Shown here: piece after piece, positions 10,311-17,904 of the stretch | Layout of the letters: the number at the start of each line of letters is the position of its first letter | How positions within the stretch are numbered: the stretch's first letter is position 1 | NCBI RefSeq assembly: GCF_014696615.1 | Contig: NZ_JACJQJ010000022.1 | Coordinates: 1-64,000 of the forward strand | From: Nostoc linckia FACHB-104 | GTDB taxonomy: Bacteria > Cyanobacteriota > Cyanobacteriia > Cyanobacteriales > Nostocaceae | DNA length: 64,000 bases | Reading direction: 5' to 3' | Program-made: the position numbers and the translations under genes | Notes under the pieces: model-generated | Database searches by the model: none | Told to the model about the DNA's origin: nothing | The model's input: only the letters and a program-made list of their open reading frames with translations

Positions 10311-10667
10311 ATGAAATTTTTAATAGATGTTAATGCTAGTCGTACTTTGGGTAATTGGTTGCAAGAAATGGGTCATGATGTGATTTATGTAAGTGACACC
10401 GACCCGGAAATGATAGACGAGCATATTTTAGAATGGGCAGTTGCAGAAAAAAGAATTATTGTGACTACAGATAATGACTTTGAACAGATGATTTGGCAGC
10501 AACGAAAGCGTCATTGTGGAGTTTTACGTTTAGAAAATTTACCTCGTGCAGCTAGGAAGGTGTTATTAATAGATGCTTTAAATTTACATGGCGAAGATTT
10601 ACTTAATGGCAGAATTGTGATTGCTATGAAAAATAAGTTTCGGATTCGTCAGGCTAATTTTGAATAG
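10311..10667 (+). CDS. DUF5615 PIN-like toxin
   Basis: A 118-residue protein of the DUF5615 family, a PIN/Mut7-C-like ribonuclease fold. The acidic active-site positions fit: FLIDVNAS at the N terminus (Asp 5), ADxEHILEWA-like acidic residues near 40, and IIVTTDNDFEQM near 58 with two aspartates. It is coupled to the DUF433 gene before it, so this is a type II toxin-antitoxin pair with RNA as the probable target. RNase activity is a family-level inference. The gene is intact. Confidence 0.86.
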   Translation: MKFLIDVNASRTLGNWLQEMGHDVIYVSDTDPEMIDEHILEWAVAEKRIIVTTDNDFEQMIWQQRKRHCGVLRLENLPRAARKVLLIDALNLHGEDLLNGRIVIAMKNKFRIRQANFE

Positions 10668-10682
10668 GTTGATTAACAATAG

Positions 10683-10772
10683 GCGAATAATTTAATTTTG
10701 GTAACGCATAATACGCGGGAATTTGGGCGAGTTAATGGTTTGCAGATTGAGGATTGGGAGGAAGAAGGTTGA
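10683..10772 (+). pseudogene. C-terminal stub of a VapC-type PIN toxin
   Basis: The frame 10683-10772 reads ANNLILVTHNTREFGRVNG then LQIEDWEEEG and stop. It matches the last 30 residues of the intact VapC at 22718-23125 (NLTLITHNTREFQRVNNLLIEDWEIDS) nearly residue for residue. The upstream part of the gene is missing; a TAG lies directly before the fragment. The stop TGA overlaps the hsdS ATG as TGATG, and the stub supplies the purine-rich ribosome binding site of hsdS. Confidence 0.8.
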
Positions 10773-12415
10773 TGGAAGATAGAGAGGATTTAGCAGAACT
10801 TCCTACTGGGTGGATACTGACAAAATTTGAAGAATTATCAGAAGCAATCCCAAATGCCCTCAAAGCAGGGCCTTTTGGTTCTGCACTGAAAAAAGAATTT
10901 TATGTTTCACAAGGTTATAAGATTTATGGACAAGAACAGGTAATTAGAGAAGACCCTTTTTACGGTGATTATTATATTGATGAAGAACGTTATGAGGCGC
11001 TCAAATCCTGTGCTGTAAAACCCGGAGATATTCTTATAAGTTTAGTCGGAACTATAGGAAAAGTTCTAGTTTTACCAGAAGGTATCGAACCTGGAATTAT
11101 TAACCCACGTCTTGTAAAACTAAGTTTAGAAAAAAAAATAATATCAACTGATTATATTAAAGCTTATCTTGAATCGTCTGTTGTCCGCAGTTACCTTTCT
11201 AGTTTGTCCCACGGTGGGACAATGGACATTTTAAATCTCACTATTTTAAAAACTTTACCGATTACCCTCCCCCCCCTCAACGAACAACGCCGGATAGTTG
11301 CAAAAATAGAGGCGCTCTCTGCTAGGAGTCAGCGAGTGAAGGAAGCGCTAGAAGATATCCCTCAACTCCTAGACCAGTTCCGTCAATCTGTCCTCGCCGC
11401 CGCCTTTCGTGGCGACCTCACTGCTGATTGGCGGGAGCAGAATGCTGATATTGAACCTGCTGAGGTTTTACTGGAGAAGATTCGTGCAGAACGTCGCCGC
11501 CGTTGGGAAGAAGCGGAATTAGAGAAAATGAAGGCGAGTGGTAAAACGCCGAAGGATGATAAGTGGAAAGGTAAATATAAAGATACTAATAGTCGTGTGG
11601 CACGACAACAAGTTACAGAAATTCGCGCTTCAAAATATAAATTTAACCATTTACCAGTTAGTTGGTCTGCGGTAAAACTGGGGCAAATTGCTCAACTACA
11701 GACAGGATACGCATTTAAAAGTAGCTGGTTTGTTCCTAATGGTATTAGATTGCTACGGGGTACTAACATTGTTCCTGGAAAAACCCGTTGGGATGATGTT
11801 GTATACCTTTCTCAAGAGCAAGCACATGAATTTGCTGAATATATGCTTCAAGAAGGTGACATTATTATTGCAATGGATCGTCCTATTATTTCATTTGGCT
11901 TAAAAATTGCTAGGCTTAGTATTGATGATGTGCCTTCTCTCTTGCTTCAACGTGTAGGTCGTTTCAAATTAGAACAAAGAATTGACCCAAATTATCTTTT
12001 CTATTTTTTAAACAGTCAATTTTTTTTATCGCACATTCAAGAACAAGCAACAGGTACACAATTACCACACATTAGTGCTAATGACATCGAATCTGTTGTT
12101 GTTCCATTACCACCTTTTGAAGAACAAAGAGCAATTGGCAACTCTATTAGAAAATGGTTAGCGAAAATTGATGCTATACCTAGCTTTATTAATTCTACAT
12201 TTTCCTATTTAGACCAACTCGACCAATCTATCCTCGCCAAAGCCTTTCGCGGCGAACTCGTCCCCCAAGACCCGAACGACGAACCTGCATCCGTCCTGCT
12301 AGAACGCATCCGCTCTGAACGCGCCAAACTCCAGACCAAAACCAGCGCTGGACGCACCAAAAAAACTCAACCGCAAGAAGAAGAATCGGTGCAGTTAGAA
12401 CTGGGGTTGGAGTAG
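10772..12415 (+). CDS. hsdS: type I restriction-modification system, S (specificity) subunit
   Basis: DNA-recognition subunit that gives the HsdR/HsdM complex its target. It has two target-recognition domains, each opening with the typical LPxGW/LPxSW signature (LPTGWILTKFEEL near residue 9; LPVSWSAVKLGQI near 290). Each ends in a long helix with the conserved LPPLNEQRRIVAKIE or LPPFEEQRAIGNSI motif, and both are followed by SILAKAFRGEL-type sequence. So it is a full two-half HsdS (547 residues) reading a bipartite site. The ATG at 10772 is preceded by GGGAGGAAGAAGG at good spacing; an in-frame TTG lies 18 bases upstream but would lie within that ribosome binding site. The frame is intact. 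Confidence 0.93.
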   Translation: MEDREDLAELPTGWILTKFEELSEAIPNALKAGPFGSALKKEFYVSQGYKIYGQEQVIREDPFYGDYYIDEERYEALKSCAVKPGDILISLVGTIGKVLVLPEGIEPGIINPRLVKLSLEKKIISTDYIKAYLESSVVRSYLSSLSHGGTMDILNLTILKTLPITLPPLNEQRRIVAKIEALSARSQRVKEALEDIPQLLDQFRQSVLAAAFRGDLTADWREQNADIEPAEVLLEKIRAERRRRWEEAELEKMKASGKTPKDDKWKGKYKDTNSRVARQQVTEIRASKYKFNHLPVSWSAVKLGQIAQLQTGYAFKSSWFVPNGIRLLRGTNIVPGKTRWDDVVYLSQEQAHEFAEYMLQEGDIIIAMDRPIISFGLKIARLSIDDVPSLLLQRVGRFKLEQRIDPNYLFYFLNSQFFLSHIQEQATGTQLPHISANDIESVVVPLPPFEEQRAIGNSIRKWLAKIDAIPSFINSTFSYLDQLDQSILAKAFRGELVPQDPNDEPASVLLERIRSERAKLQTKTSAGRTKKTQPQEEESVQLELGLE

Positions 12416-12599
12416 TGGGGATTTTCAACCCAATTTTTCGATAACCTTCCATCCCAGCCCACACTGTAACTCCAGGTTTTTTATTGGGAGATGCGATCGC
12501 CCAAGCTAATCATCATTCAAATTGTATCGGTGCGTGCTTATGAGGCTGATGATTATGCGACAAATGACTCCTGAGCTTACCACTCTCGCCATAAAAATA

Positions 12600-12625
12600 C
12601 CCCCATGAATATGAAGGGGGCTTTT
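12600..12625 (+). terminator. probable intrinsic terminator after the hsd operon
   Basis: CCCCC (12600-12604) and GGGGG (12616-12620) are separated by an 11-base loop. The stem is followed by CTTTTG and preceded by ATAAAAATA, so it could act on either strand. It lies about 185 bases after the hsdS stop. Confidence 0.55.
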
Positions 12626-12730
12626 GATGTGGTTCATATTTCTTCAAAGAAATGAAGAGGATAATTTAGGTTCGGTATAAGGAATTCTGTATATCTGCCC
12701 CATAGTAGCAACTAAGAACGTTAGTGCTAA

Positions 12731-12925
12731 GGGCGATCGCTGAAGATTCAAAATTGCTTCACAAGAACTGATCAATATACTGATTTTCACACTGAGTGCG
12801 ATCGCTATTATGCAAGGGAACAAGATGCGATCGCACTTTTTAAGCAGCTATCGAAGCTACCCAAACCAGTGATACCACGAGGGATTGAGTACATAGGAGT
12901 TGAGGAGTGCGATCGCGATTTTTAG
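12731..12925 (+). other. start-less open frame between hsdS and par locus 1
   Basis: Within 12416-12920 there is no convincing gene. A 65-codon frame from 12731 to the TAG at 12925 has globular-looking sequence (YYAREQDAIALFKQLSKLP, PRGIEYIGVEECDRDF). It has no ATG, GTG or TTG near its beginning and carries several HIP1 octamers in frame. It may be the tail of a lost gene or chance. I do not recognise it. Confidence 0.25.
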
Positions 12926-13129
12926 CTTTTTGAGTACGCAAAAATCTGAATATTCAAAAACTTGATGTTTCGGCTGAAGTTACTAAACTAACGACATCCA
13001 ACTTTTAGCTTTTTGAGTACGCAAAAATCCGAATATTCAAAAACTTGATGTTTCGGCTGAAGTTGCTAAACTAATGACATCCAACTTTTAGCTTTTTGAG
13101 TACGCAAAAAGCTGAATATTCAAAAACTT
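12921..13129. repeat. 83-bp tandem repeats, probable centromere (parC/parS-like) of par locus 1
   Basis: Three units start at 12921, 13004 and 13087, spaced exactly 83 bp; the third is cut after about 43 bp. Each opens with TTTAGCTTTTTGAGTACGC and AAAA, then a GAATATTCAAAAACTT block containing the palindrome GAATATTC. Further AAATATTC motifs run on to the parA start. Related motifs recur after the partner gene at 14120-14190. Placement directly before a short ParA and its RHH partner is typical of centromere and operator repeats in type Ib partition loci. Confidence 0.7.
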
Positions 13130-13179
13130 AAATATTCAAGTTTTCAGCGATTTAAATATTCACACCTTGGAACCAAGAC

Positions 13180-13773
13180 ATGATTATCACAGTTGCCTCA
13201 TTTAAAGGAGGCGTTGGGAAAACGACAACAGCTGTTCACTTAGCTACTTATTTACAAACCTTGGGTGAAACACTTCTGATAGATGGCGATCCCAATCGTT
13301 CTGCTAGCGGTTGGGCAAAGCGAGGTGATTTACCTTTCAAGGTGATTGATGAGCGACAGGCGGCGAAATTTGCTAAAAATTATCAGCACATTGTCATCGA
13401 CACCCAAGCTAGACCAGAGCAAGAAGATTTAGAAGCTTTAGCAGAGGGTTGTGATTTACTCATTCTTCCCACTACCCCTGATGCTTTATCTCTTGATGCT
13501 TTGATGCAAACTGTCAATGTCCTCAAGTCTCTAGGAACTAATCAATACCGTATCCTCATCACTCGAATTCCACCTAAACCGCGACGGGATGGAGAGGAAG
13601 CAAGGGAGATGTTGACTGAGGCTGGATTACCTGTATTTAAGGGGAGTATCCGCGATGCAGTTGCTTTTCAAAAAGCAGCATTAGCTGGTGTGCCAGTTAA
13701 TAAAGTCGGTGACCAAAGAGCAAAAATGGCATGGCGGGATTACCAAAGTATTGGTCTGGAGGTGATGAAGTGA
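13180..13773 (+). CDS. parA: ParA-family partition ATPase (short, type Ib-like), par locus 1
   Basis: Partition ATPase that would move plasmid copies over the nucleoid. The deviant Walker A is FKGGVGKTTTA at residues 8-18, followed by LIDGDPNRSASGWAKRG and IVIDTQARPE (Walker B region). At 197 residues it has no N-terminal HTH, so it matches the short ParA class in which the partner protein does the DNA binding. The ATG at 13180 follows the repeat array directly. The stop overlaps the next gene's GTG start (GTGA), so the two are translationally coupled. Confidence 0.9.
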   Translation: MIITVASFKGGVGKTTTAVHLATYLQTLGETLLIDGDPNRSASGWAKRGDLPFKVIDERQAAKFAKNYQHIVIDTQARPEQEDLEALAEGCDLLILPTTPDALSLDALMQTVNVLKSLGTNQYRILITRIPPKPRRDGEEAREMLTEAGLPVFKGSIRDAVAFQKAALAGVPVNKVGDQRAKMAWRDYQSIGLEVMK

Positions 13774-14114
13774 GTAAGTTTAAAGGTATTTTGGATGCGG
13801 TCAAGGGTGGTGAACCTGAACCAGAATCAGAACAATTAAAGCAGGAACAAATAAAAACTCAAAAGCCAGAGGTACAACAGCCCCAAAACTTACAGAAAAA
13901 AACAGTTACTGAATCTCAAAGTGAAGCAAAACGGGGACGGCCCAAAGGCAAACGCTCTGACTCCAATTATGAACAGGTGACAGCTTACATCCGTAGGAAC
14001 ACACATACAGCAGTAAAAATTGAACTGCTTAAAGAAAGTCAAAACGGTCAAAAGCGAGAGTTTAGCGAGCTAATTCAAGAACTACTAGACGAGTGGCTAA
14101 AATCGCGTAGTTGA
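13770..14114 (+). CDS. ribbon-helix-helix ParB-like partner, par locus 1
   Basis: Small DNA-binding partner of the preceding ParA. The first 65 residues are acidic, Pro/Gln-rich and probably disordered. A basic KRGRPKGKR stretch follows, then about 45 residues (YEQVTAYIRRNTHTAVKIEL, then FSELIQELLDEWLKS) that look like a ribbon-helix-helix domain. The frame is open from an ATG at 13731, but the GTG at 13770 overlaps the parA stop and has GGAGGT six bases before it, so I start there (114 residues). It should bind the flanking AT-rich repeats as centromere and operator; this is inferred from position. Confidence 0.75.
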   Translation: MSKFKGILDAVKGGEPEPESEQLKQEQIKTQKPEVQQPQNLQKKTVTESQSEAKRGRPKGKRSDSNYEQVTAYIRRNTHTAVKIELLKESQNGQKREFSELIQELLDEWLKSRS

Positions 14115-14119
14115 ATTTT

Positions 14120-14190
14120 TGCGTACTTAAAAACTTAAAAAGTTGAATATTCAAAAACTTGAAAATCTGAAAACCTGAATACTTAAGTTG
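14120..14190. repeat. downstream partition-site repeats, par locus 1
   Basis: Just after the RHH gene the sequence carries TTTTTGCGTACTT, the inverse of the GTACGCAAAAA element upstream of parA, then GTTGAATATTCAAAAACTTG and looser copies (AAAACTTGAAAATCTG, CCTGAATACTTAAG). The same palindromic GAATATTC core therefore brackets the parA-partner operon on both sides. Confidence 0.5.
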
Positions 14191-14206
14191 ACATATGATC
14201 CAAGAT

Positions 14207-14400
14207 GTAGAGCGACAATTTATTTGACCAGAGGGGGAAATTGTTTGTCATCAAGTTACTTCCTTCTGCATCGCCTGTTCAATCTATTTCTACAATTTAA
14301 TTCAGAAAAACTGAAAATAACACTTCCTTACATTAAAACTTACAAGCAGGAAAAGTTGACTTTTAATTTGTCACTGCGGTCAAATAATTGGTCGCTCTAC
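14207..14400. mobile_element. 194-bp MITE-like element with 23-bp terminal inverted repeats
   Basis: The left end (14207-14229) begins GTAGAGCGAC and ends TTATTTGACC. The reverse complement of the right end (14378-14400) begins GTAGAGCGAC and ends TTATTTGACC, differing only in the three bases between. The 150 bases inside hold no gene. No clear target duplication flanks it. It is best read as a non-autonomous IS derivative sitting 40 bp from the 3' end of the NACHT gene. Confidence 0.6.
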
Positions 14401-14439
14401 AACAGACTGCGCCATTGTGAAATCAGTGTTCAAAGGGGG

Positions 14440-16845
14440 TTAGGTTCGATTTACTGGCAACAGTAATGTATGTTCAATTTCCTGGCGAACTGAACGGCTA
14501 ACGTAACATTCGCTGTTGAGACAATCAACAAGTAACTTATTAGCGTCATAGTACTGCTGCAATAGTTGCTGCTGGTCATTGTTGAACTGCCAGTCATGCC
14601 CAATATTACGATGCTCAATGATCACAGTTCTGAGTTGTTGAGTCCAGGCTTGACCATTTGTCTGCCACCACTGTTGGAATTTTTCTAAGTTTTCTTGGGT
14701 TCTATTCGGTAGCTGACTTTTGAGTTCTTGCAGCTTACACTGCAATTTGGGGTTGAGGCAGCGGTCGAGGCAGCGGTCGAGGCAGCGGTCGAGAGAGAGT
14801 CCGAGGGAGCCGGGGAGGTCAAGGGAGAGCAAAACGGAGCGGGAACGGAAGCGGTCGAAGTCAAGGTCGAGGTCGAGGTCGAGGGAGCGGGGGCGGAAGC
14901 GGTTGAGGTCGAGGTCGAAGGAGCGGTCAAGGGAACTGGCGAGGGAAAGGTCGAGGGAGTGGGAGAATTCGAGGTTGAGGGAGTGGTCAAGGGAGAGTTC
15001 GAGGGAAAGTTCGAGGGAGTGGTAGAGGTCGAGGTCGAGGTAGAGATCAAGGTCGAGTCCGAGAGAGCCACTGAGGGAGCGGGAGCGAGAGTAAAATAGT
15101 AAGAAGTAGAAGGCTCGAATAGCAGATATTTTATAAGACGCTTCCACAGAACTGGATTTTAGACTAACCCAGGTCAGAAACTCCTGTAATCTTTCATCAT
15201 TTGCTACGAGTTCATCAATCAGCTGTTTCATTAACTGCAACAGGTCGTCAGCATCGGGTAATATCCCTGCCGTCAACAAAAAGACTTCTCGCCACCGCTT
15301 GTTAGTGATATGACTAACTAATTGTTGAAAAGCTTGCTGAGGATTACGGCTTAAGGCGATATTTCTAGCGGCGAAAAACTCATGAAATGTCAGATGAGAA
15401 AATGAATAAATTCCCCTTGCCCGTTCTATTAGTAGGCCATGCTGTGCCTCAATCGATTTTAGTACTGCTTTGCTATCTAATAGCAGTGCCTCTGGATCTG
15501 TTTGGGCATCAGGTAGATTTTGGATGTAATCACTAATGTATCTCTCCGCTTGCCTTTCTTTGAAAAAGTAATTTCCTTCCTCAAAGGTTGCTAAGGCAAT
15601 CTTGCTGAGGATGTCTTCTTTGCGTTTGAGAGATAGTTTCTGGTATACCTGGTCACGCTCAATGCTGCGCGTACCATCCCACTTTTTCAGCAATACGTCT
15701 ACTTCTTCTTGGTAAAGTTCAGCACGGTTGGAAGGAAAGTCGGTAGATTCACCAAATAGCAAGCATAGCAGTGTCAGGAGCAAGGGATTAGTTGCCAGTT
15801 CTTTAATCCGCTTGTTTTGTTTAAGTTTTTGGATGAACTGTTGAGCTTTCTTTAAGTCTTTATTCTGAAACCATTTGCTAGCAAAATCCGCAATCTGCTT
15901 GTCATCAAAGTCAGCAACTTCAACTTCGGTAAACTGTACAAATGTATATTCCTTTGAGGCAATTCGGCAGGTGATTACGAAAGAATTGGCATCGTATTGA
16001 GTCGAAAAATCACGAATTTCTCTTAAAACCCGGTCATTATCTGCTTGCCTAACTTCATCTAACCCATCAAGCAACACCATTGCCCGACCATGACGCAGCA
16101 GCGTTTTAGTTATTTCCTGGTCTGAAATATCATTAAGAGCAAATTGGTCATTAATATATTGCAATAAGTTTGGTTTCTCAGGTTGTTCAGCAAAGTCTTT
16201 GAGCGTGATGAAAATCGGGACATAATCTGCAAAAAATTGCCCATTATTACATTGAATTGCTATTCGCTTTAAAAAAGTTGTCTTGCCCGCCCCCGGCTTT
16301 CCTAAAATCATCAGTTTAGAGTATTGCTCAACAGCATCCAGACCTGGCACTCGCTTTTCTACCACTTGATTTAATCCAAAGCGCTCGAAGTCTTCCGGAT
16401 TGCAGTTTTCTAAGAGTTGAGCTATCTCCAAGCGTCTGCGTGCTGTAATTTTCTTCAGAATGTTGACATCGGTATAGATGTCGTTTAATCCGATGGGGTG
16501 AGTCATGTCCAGGACACGCATAAATCCACATCGCTTTTGGATGTCTGCGCTGACTTTTTCTCGCATTTCATTTACTAGAGCATCAATCGTTGTGGGCAAG
16601 ATGGGTTTTTCTTCCCCAGCTTCCAGTTCGGCAATTTCCCCCCACTCCAAGCCCAATTCATTGCAAATGCTTTGGAATTTGTTCTTGTCAACATTTCTCC
16701 TAGCAAAAAAACTATTAATGGTTTGACGAGAACATCCTGCTGTTCCTGCTAAGTAATCCTGAGTCCATCCCGTTAGCCTAAATGCCTTGTTAGCTTTTTC
16801 TAGCCCTGCTGTCGATGCTCGGAGTGACCTTGATGACCTTGCCAT
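14440..16845 (-). CDS. HTH-NACHT defence protein (bNACHT-like) with Ser-Leu-Asp repeat and NCH2-type C terminus
   Basis: A STAND-type NTPase of the kind known as bacterial NLR-like anti-phage proteins. Residues 1-75 are an HTH (GWTQDYLAGTAGCSRQTINS) shared with the protein at 17905-20805. The NACHT domain has Walker A GKPGAGKTTF at 182-191 and Walker B AMVLLDGLDE near 255. After the helical region comes a low-complexity stretch at about 585-698, made of SL-DL-DL dipeptides with Arg/Phe turns. The last 90 residues (QWWQTNGQAWTQQL, IEHRNIGHDWQF, YDANKLLVDCL) resemble the NCH2 module that ends many bNACHT proteins. The ATG at 16845 aligns with the start of the sister protein. It is divergent from a small membrane-protein gene 130 bp away, and a direct repeat in the spacer may be its operator. 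Phage defence is inferred from the family. Confidence 0.87.
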   Translation of the reverse strand: MARSSRSLRASTAGLEKANKAFRLTGWTQDYLAGTAGCSRQTINSFFARRNVDKNKFQSICNELGLEWGEIAELEAGEEKPILPTTIDALVNEMREKVSADIQKRCGFMRVLDMTHPIGLNDIYTDVNILKKITARRRLEIAQLLENCNPEDFERFGLNQVVEKRVPGLDAVEQYSKLMILGKPGAGKTTFLKRIAIQCNNGQFFADYVPIFITLKDFAEQPEKPNLLQYINDQFALNDISDQEITKTLLRHGRAMVLLDGLDEVRQADNDRVLREIRDFSTQYDANSFVITCRIASKEYTFVQFTEVEVADFDDKQIADFASKWFQNKDLKKAQQFIQKLKQNKRIKELATNPLLLTLLCLLFGESTDFPSNRAELYQEEVDVLLKKWDGTRSIERDQVYQKLSLKRKEDILSKIALATFEEGNYFFKERQAERYISDYIQNLPDAQTDPEALLLDSKAVLKSIEAQHGLLIERARGIYSFSHLTFHEFFAARNIALSRNPQQAFQQLVSHITNKRWREVFLLTAGILPDADDLLQLMKQLIDELVANDERLQEFLTWVSLKSSSVEASYKISAIRAFYFLLFYSRSRSLSGSLGLDLDLYLDLDLYHSLELSLELSLDHSLNLEFSHSLDLSLASSLDRSFDLDLNRFRPRSLDLDLDLDFDRFRSRSVLLSLDLPGSLGLSLDRCLDRCLDRCLNPKLQCKLQELKSQLPNRTQENLEKFQQWWQTNGQAWTQQLRTVIIEHRNIGHDWQFNNDQQQLLQQYYDANKLLVDCLNSECYVSRSVRQEIEHTLLLPVNRT
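14750..15095. repeat. hexanucleotide (GAGGTC-type) coding repeat inside the NACHT gene
   Basis: About 345 bp of imperfect 6- and 12-bp units (GAGGTCGAGGTCGAGG, GAGGGA, AAGGTC, GAGGCAGCGGTC on the + strand) encode the SLDLDL-type stretch. Three identical 12-bp units at 14755-14792 encode LDRC repeats. All changes keep the reading frame. The skewed composition also opens long antisense frames here that are not genes. Confidence 0.85.
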
Positions 16846-16861
16846 TAACCCACCACAACTT

Positions 16862-16881
16862 TTACATAAGTCTTACATAAC
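16862..16881. promoter_or_regulatory. putative HTH operator in the bNACHT/membrane-protein spacer
   Basis: TTACATAAG and TTACATAAC lie 11 bp apart, one helical turn, just upstream of the bNACHT start and overlapping where its -10 region should be. The same pair (TTACACAAG, TTACATAAG; 11 bp apart) stands at the same place upstream of the sister gene (20825-20844). The shared HTH of the two proteins is the obvious candidate to bind it; this is inference. Confidence 0.4.
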
Positions 16882-16975
16882 CCCAACGCCTTTGTCAGAC
16901 CAAGGGTTAAGAAATCTGGGGTCTGATGGTAATTGAAGACAACCACAGTTTAACCCCTGATTTTAAAGGTATCAA

Positions 16976-17185
16976 ATGAATAAGTTTCCTAGACACACAC
17001 TAACCCGCCGCCCAAATCCCAGAAGAAAATCCTTATTGTGGAGAATCAGGCAGCTATGCCGATTTTGGCAGCCGATCGCAGCGTTTGTATTGACGGTACT
17101 AGGATTCTTCATCAAATTCTGGCAACCAATTTTGCAAGCGATCGCCTACATATTTGAGTGGCTATCCCACTTTTTTAGGAATTAA
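16976..17185 (+). CDS. small membrane protein divergent from the bNACHT gene
   Basis: A 69-residue protein: a basic N terminus (about 8 Arg/Lys in the first 25 residues), then two hydrophobic aromatic segments (FWQPIAAFVLTVLGFFIKFW and PILQAIAYIFEWLSHFF). It is probably inserted in the inner membrane as a hairpin. I do not recognise the family. It takes the place, relative to the NACHT gene, that the TRADD-N-associated membrane protein (20938-21243) takes relative to its partner: same divergent orientation and almost the same spacing (130 and 132 bp). That suggests a membrane effector or anchor for the HTH-NACHT protein. No strong ribosome binding site is seen, so a real gene is likely but not certain. 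Confidence 0.6.
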   Translation: MNKFPRHTLTRRPNPRRKSLLWRIRQLCRFWQPIAAFVLTVLGFFIKFWQPILQAIAYIFEWLSHFFRN

Positions 17186-17904
17186 GTAGCGGATAGGGAT
17201 GCCTTCATCCTGTTATATATAACAACTGGTTATAACAAGCCCTTGATAGCCATCATCAGGGGTTTATTTATTGTCCTATGTGGTACTAGAGTTTAATTTA
17301 TTACTCAGTGCTAAGCCAGTGGTTAGAAGCCCAATAGGTGATGTTTTTAGTTCTGAGTATGAGTTTGTGCGATCGCACCCCATAAGCAAGTCACAAAATT
17401 CCTTAAGTGCTTGTGTGTTTAGTCTTTGGGTTAATGTCGTCAAACTACTAATTGCCGACATCGCAGCAATTCATTGCCAAAATCGAAGAGACAAAAGCAC
17501 AATTTTGTCTGTTTCTTACACATACAGCTGCACTGCAACACCCAGATCATAAAAGCCGCAATTCTTTACCAAAATCCTTAATTTCTCTCATCAAGTCTGG
17601 TTTATGGTCTTGCTTACCGTGCATTCACCTGGGGCTAATGTACGGGAGCAAGCCTTTGTTCGACGGCTAATGACAGCAACTAGGGGGCGATGGACTTAAT
17701 GTTGCGATTGCCTTTGGCACTGCGCTTCGCGCAATCGCCTTTGAGATTAATGGCGCTGTTAGAGTTATTTGTTTTCCCTGGATATCCAGAAATTTATAAG
17801 TGACAAATTTTTTGAGAAAAAAGTCCGATCCACCTCAGCCACCCTCATTACCAGCAGGAGTTGTCGGATGATCTGGGGGATATGGCTTAAGGAGGGCGAG
17901 TGCT
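17186..17904. other. 719 bp without a convincing gene; HIP1-like palindrome
   Basis: I see no supported gene between the small membrane protein and the TRADD-N gene; the open frames are short, overlap on both strands and lack ribosome binding sites. The segment holds a palindromic element at 17703-17738 (GCGATTGC ... GCGCAATCGC), a common interspersed repeat type in cyanobacteria. A frame near 17604-17692 reads LLTVHSPGANVREQAFVRRL and could be a fragment of a lost gene. Confidence 0.35.

Noticed and set aside
12228-12464. 78-codon leftward frame overlapping the end of hsdS
   Set aside because: Antisense to a well-supported gene and rich in Arg/Trp/Gly as expected for a shadow.
14685-15099. 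Several long frames on both strands over the Ser-Leu-Asp repeat
   Set aside because: Low-complexity hexamers lacking stops create them; only the NACHT frame has domains on both sides.
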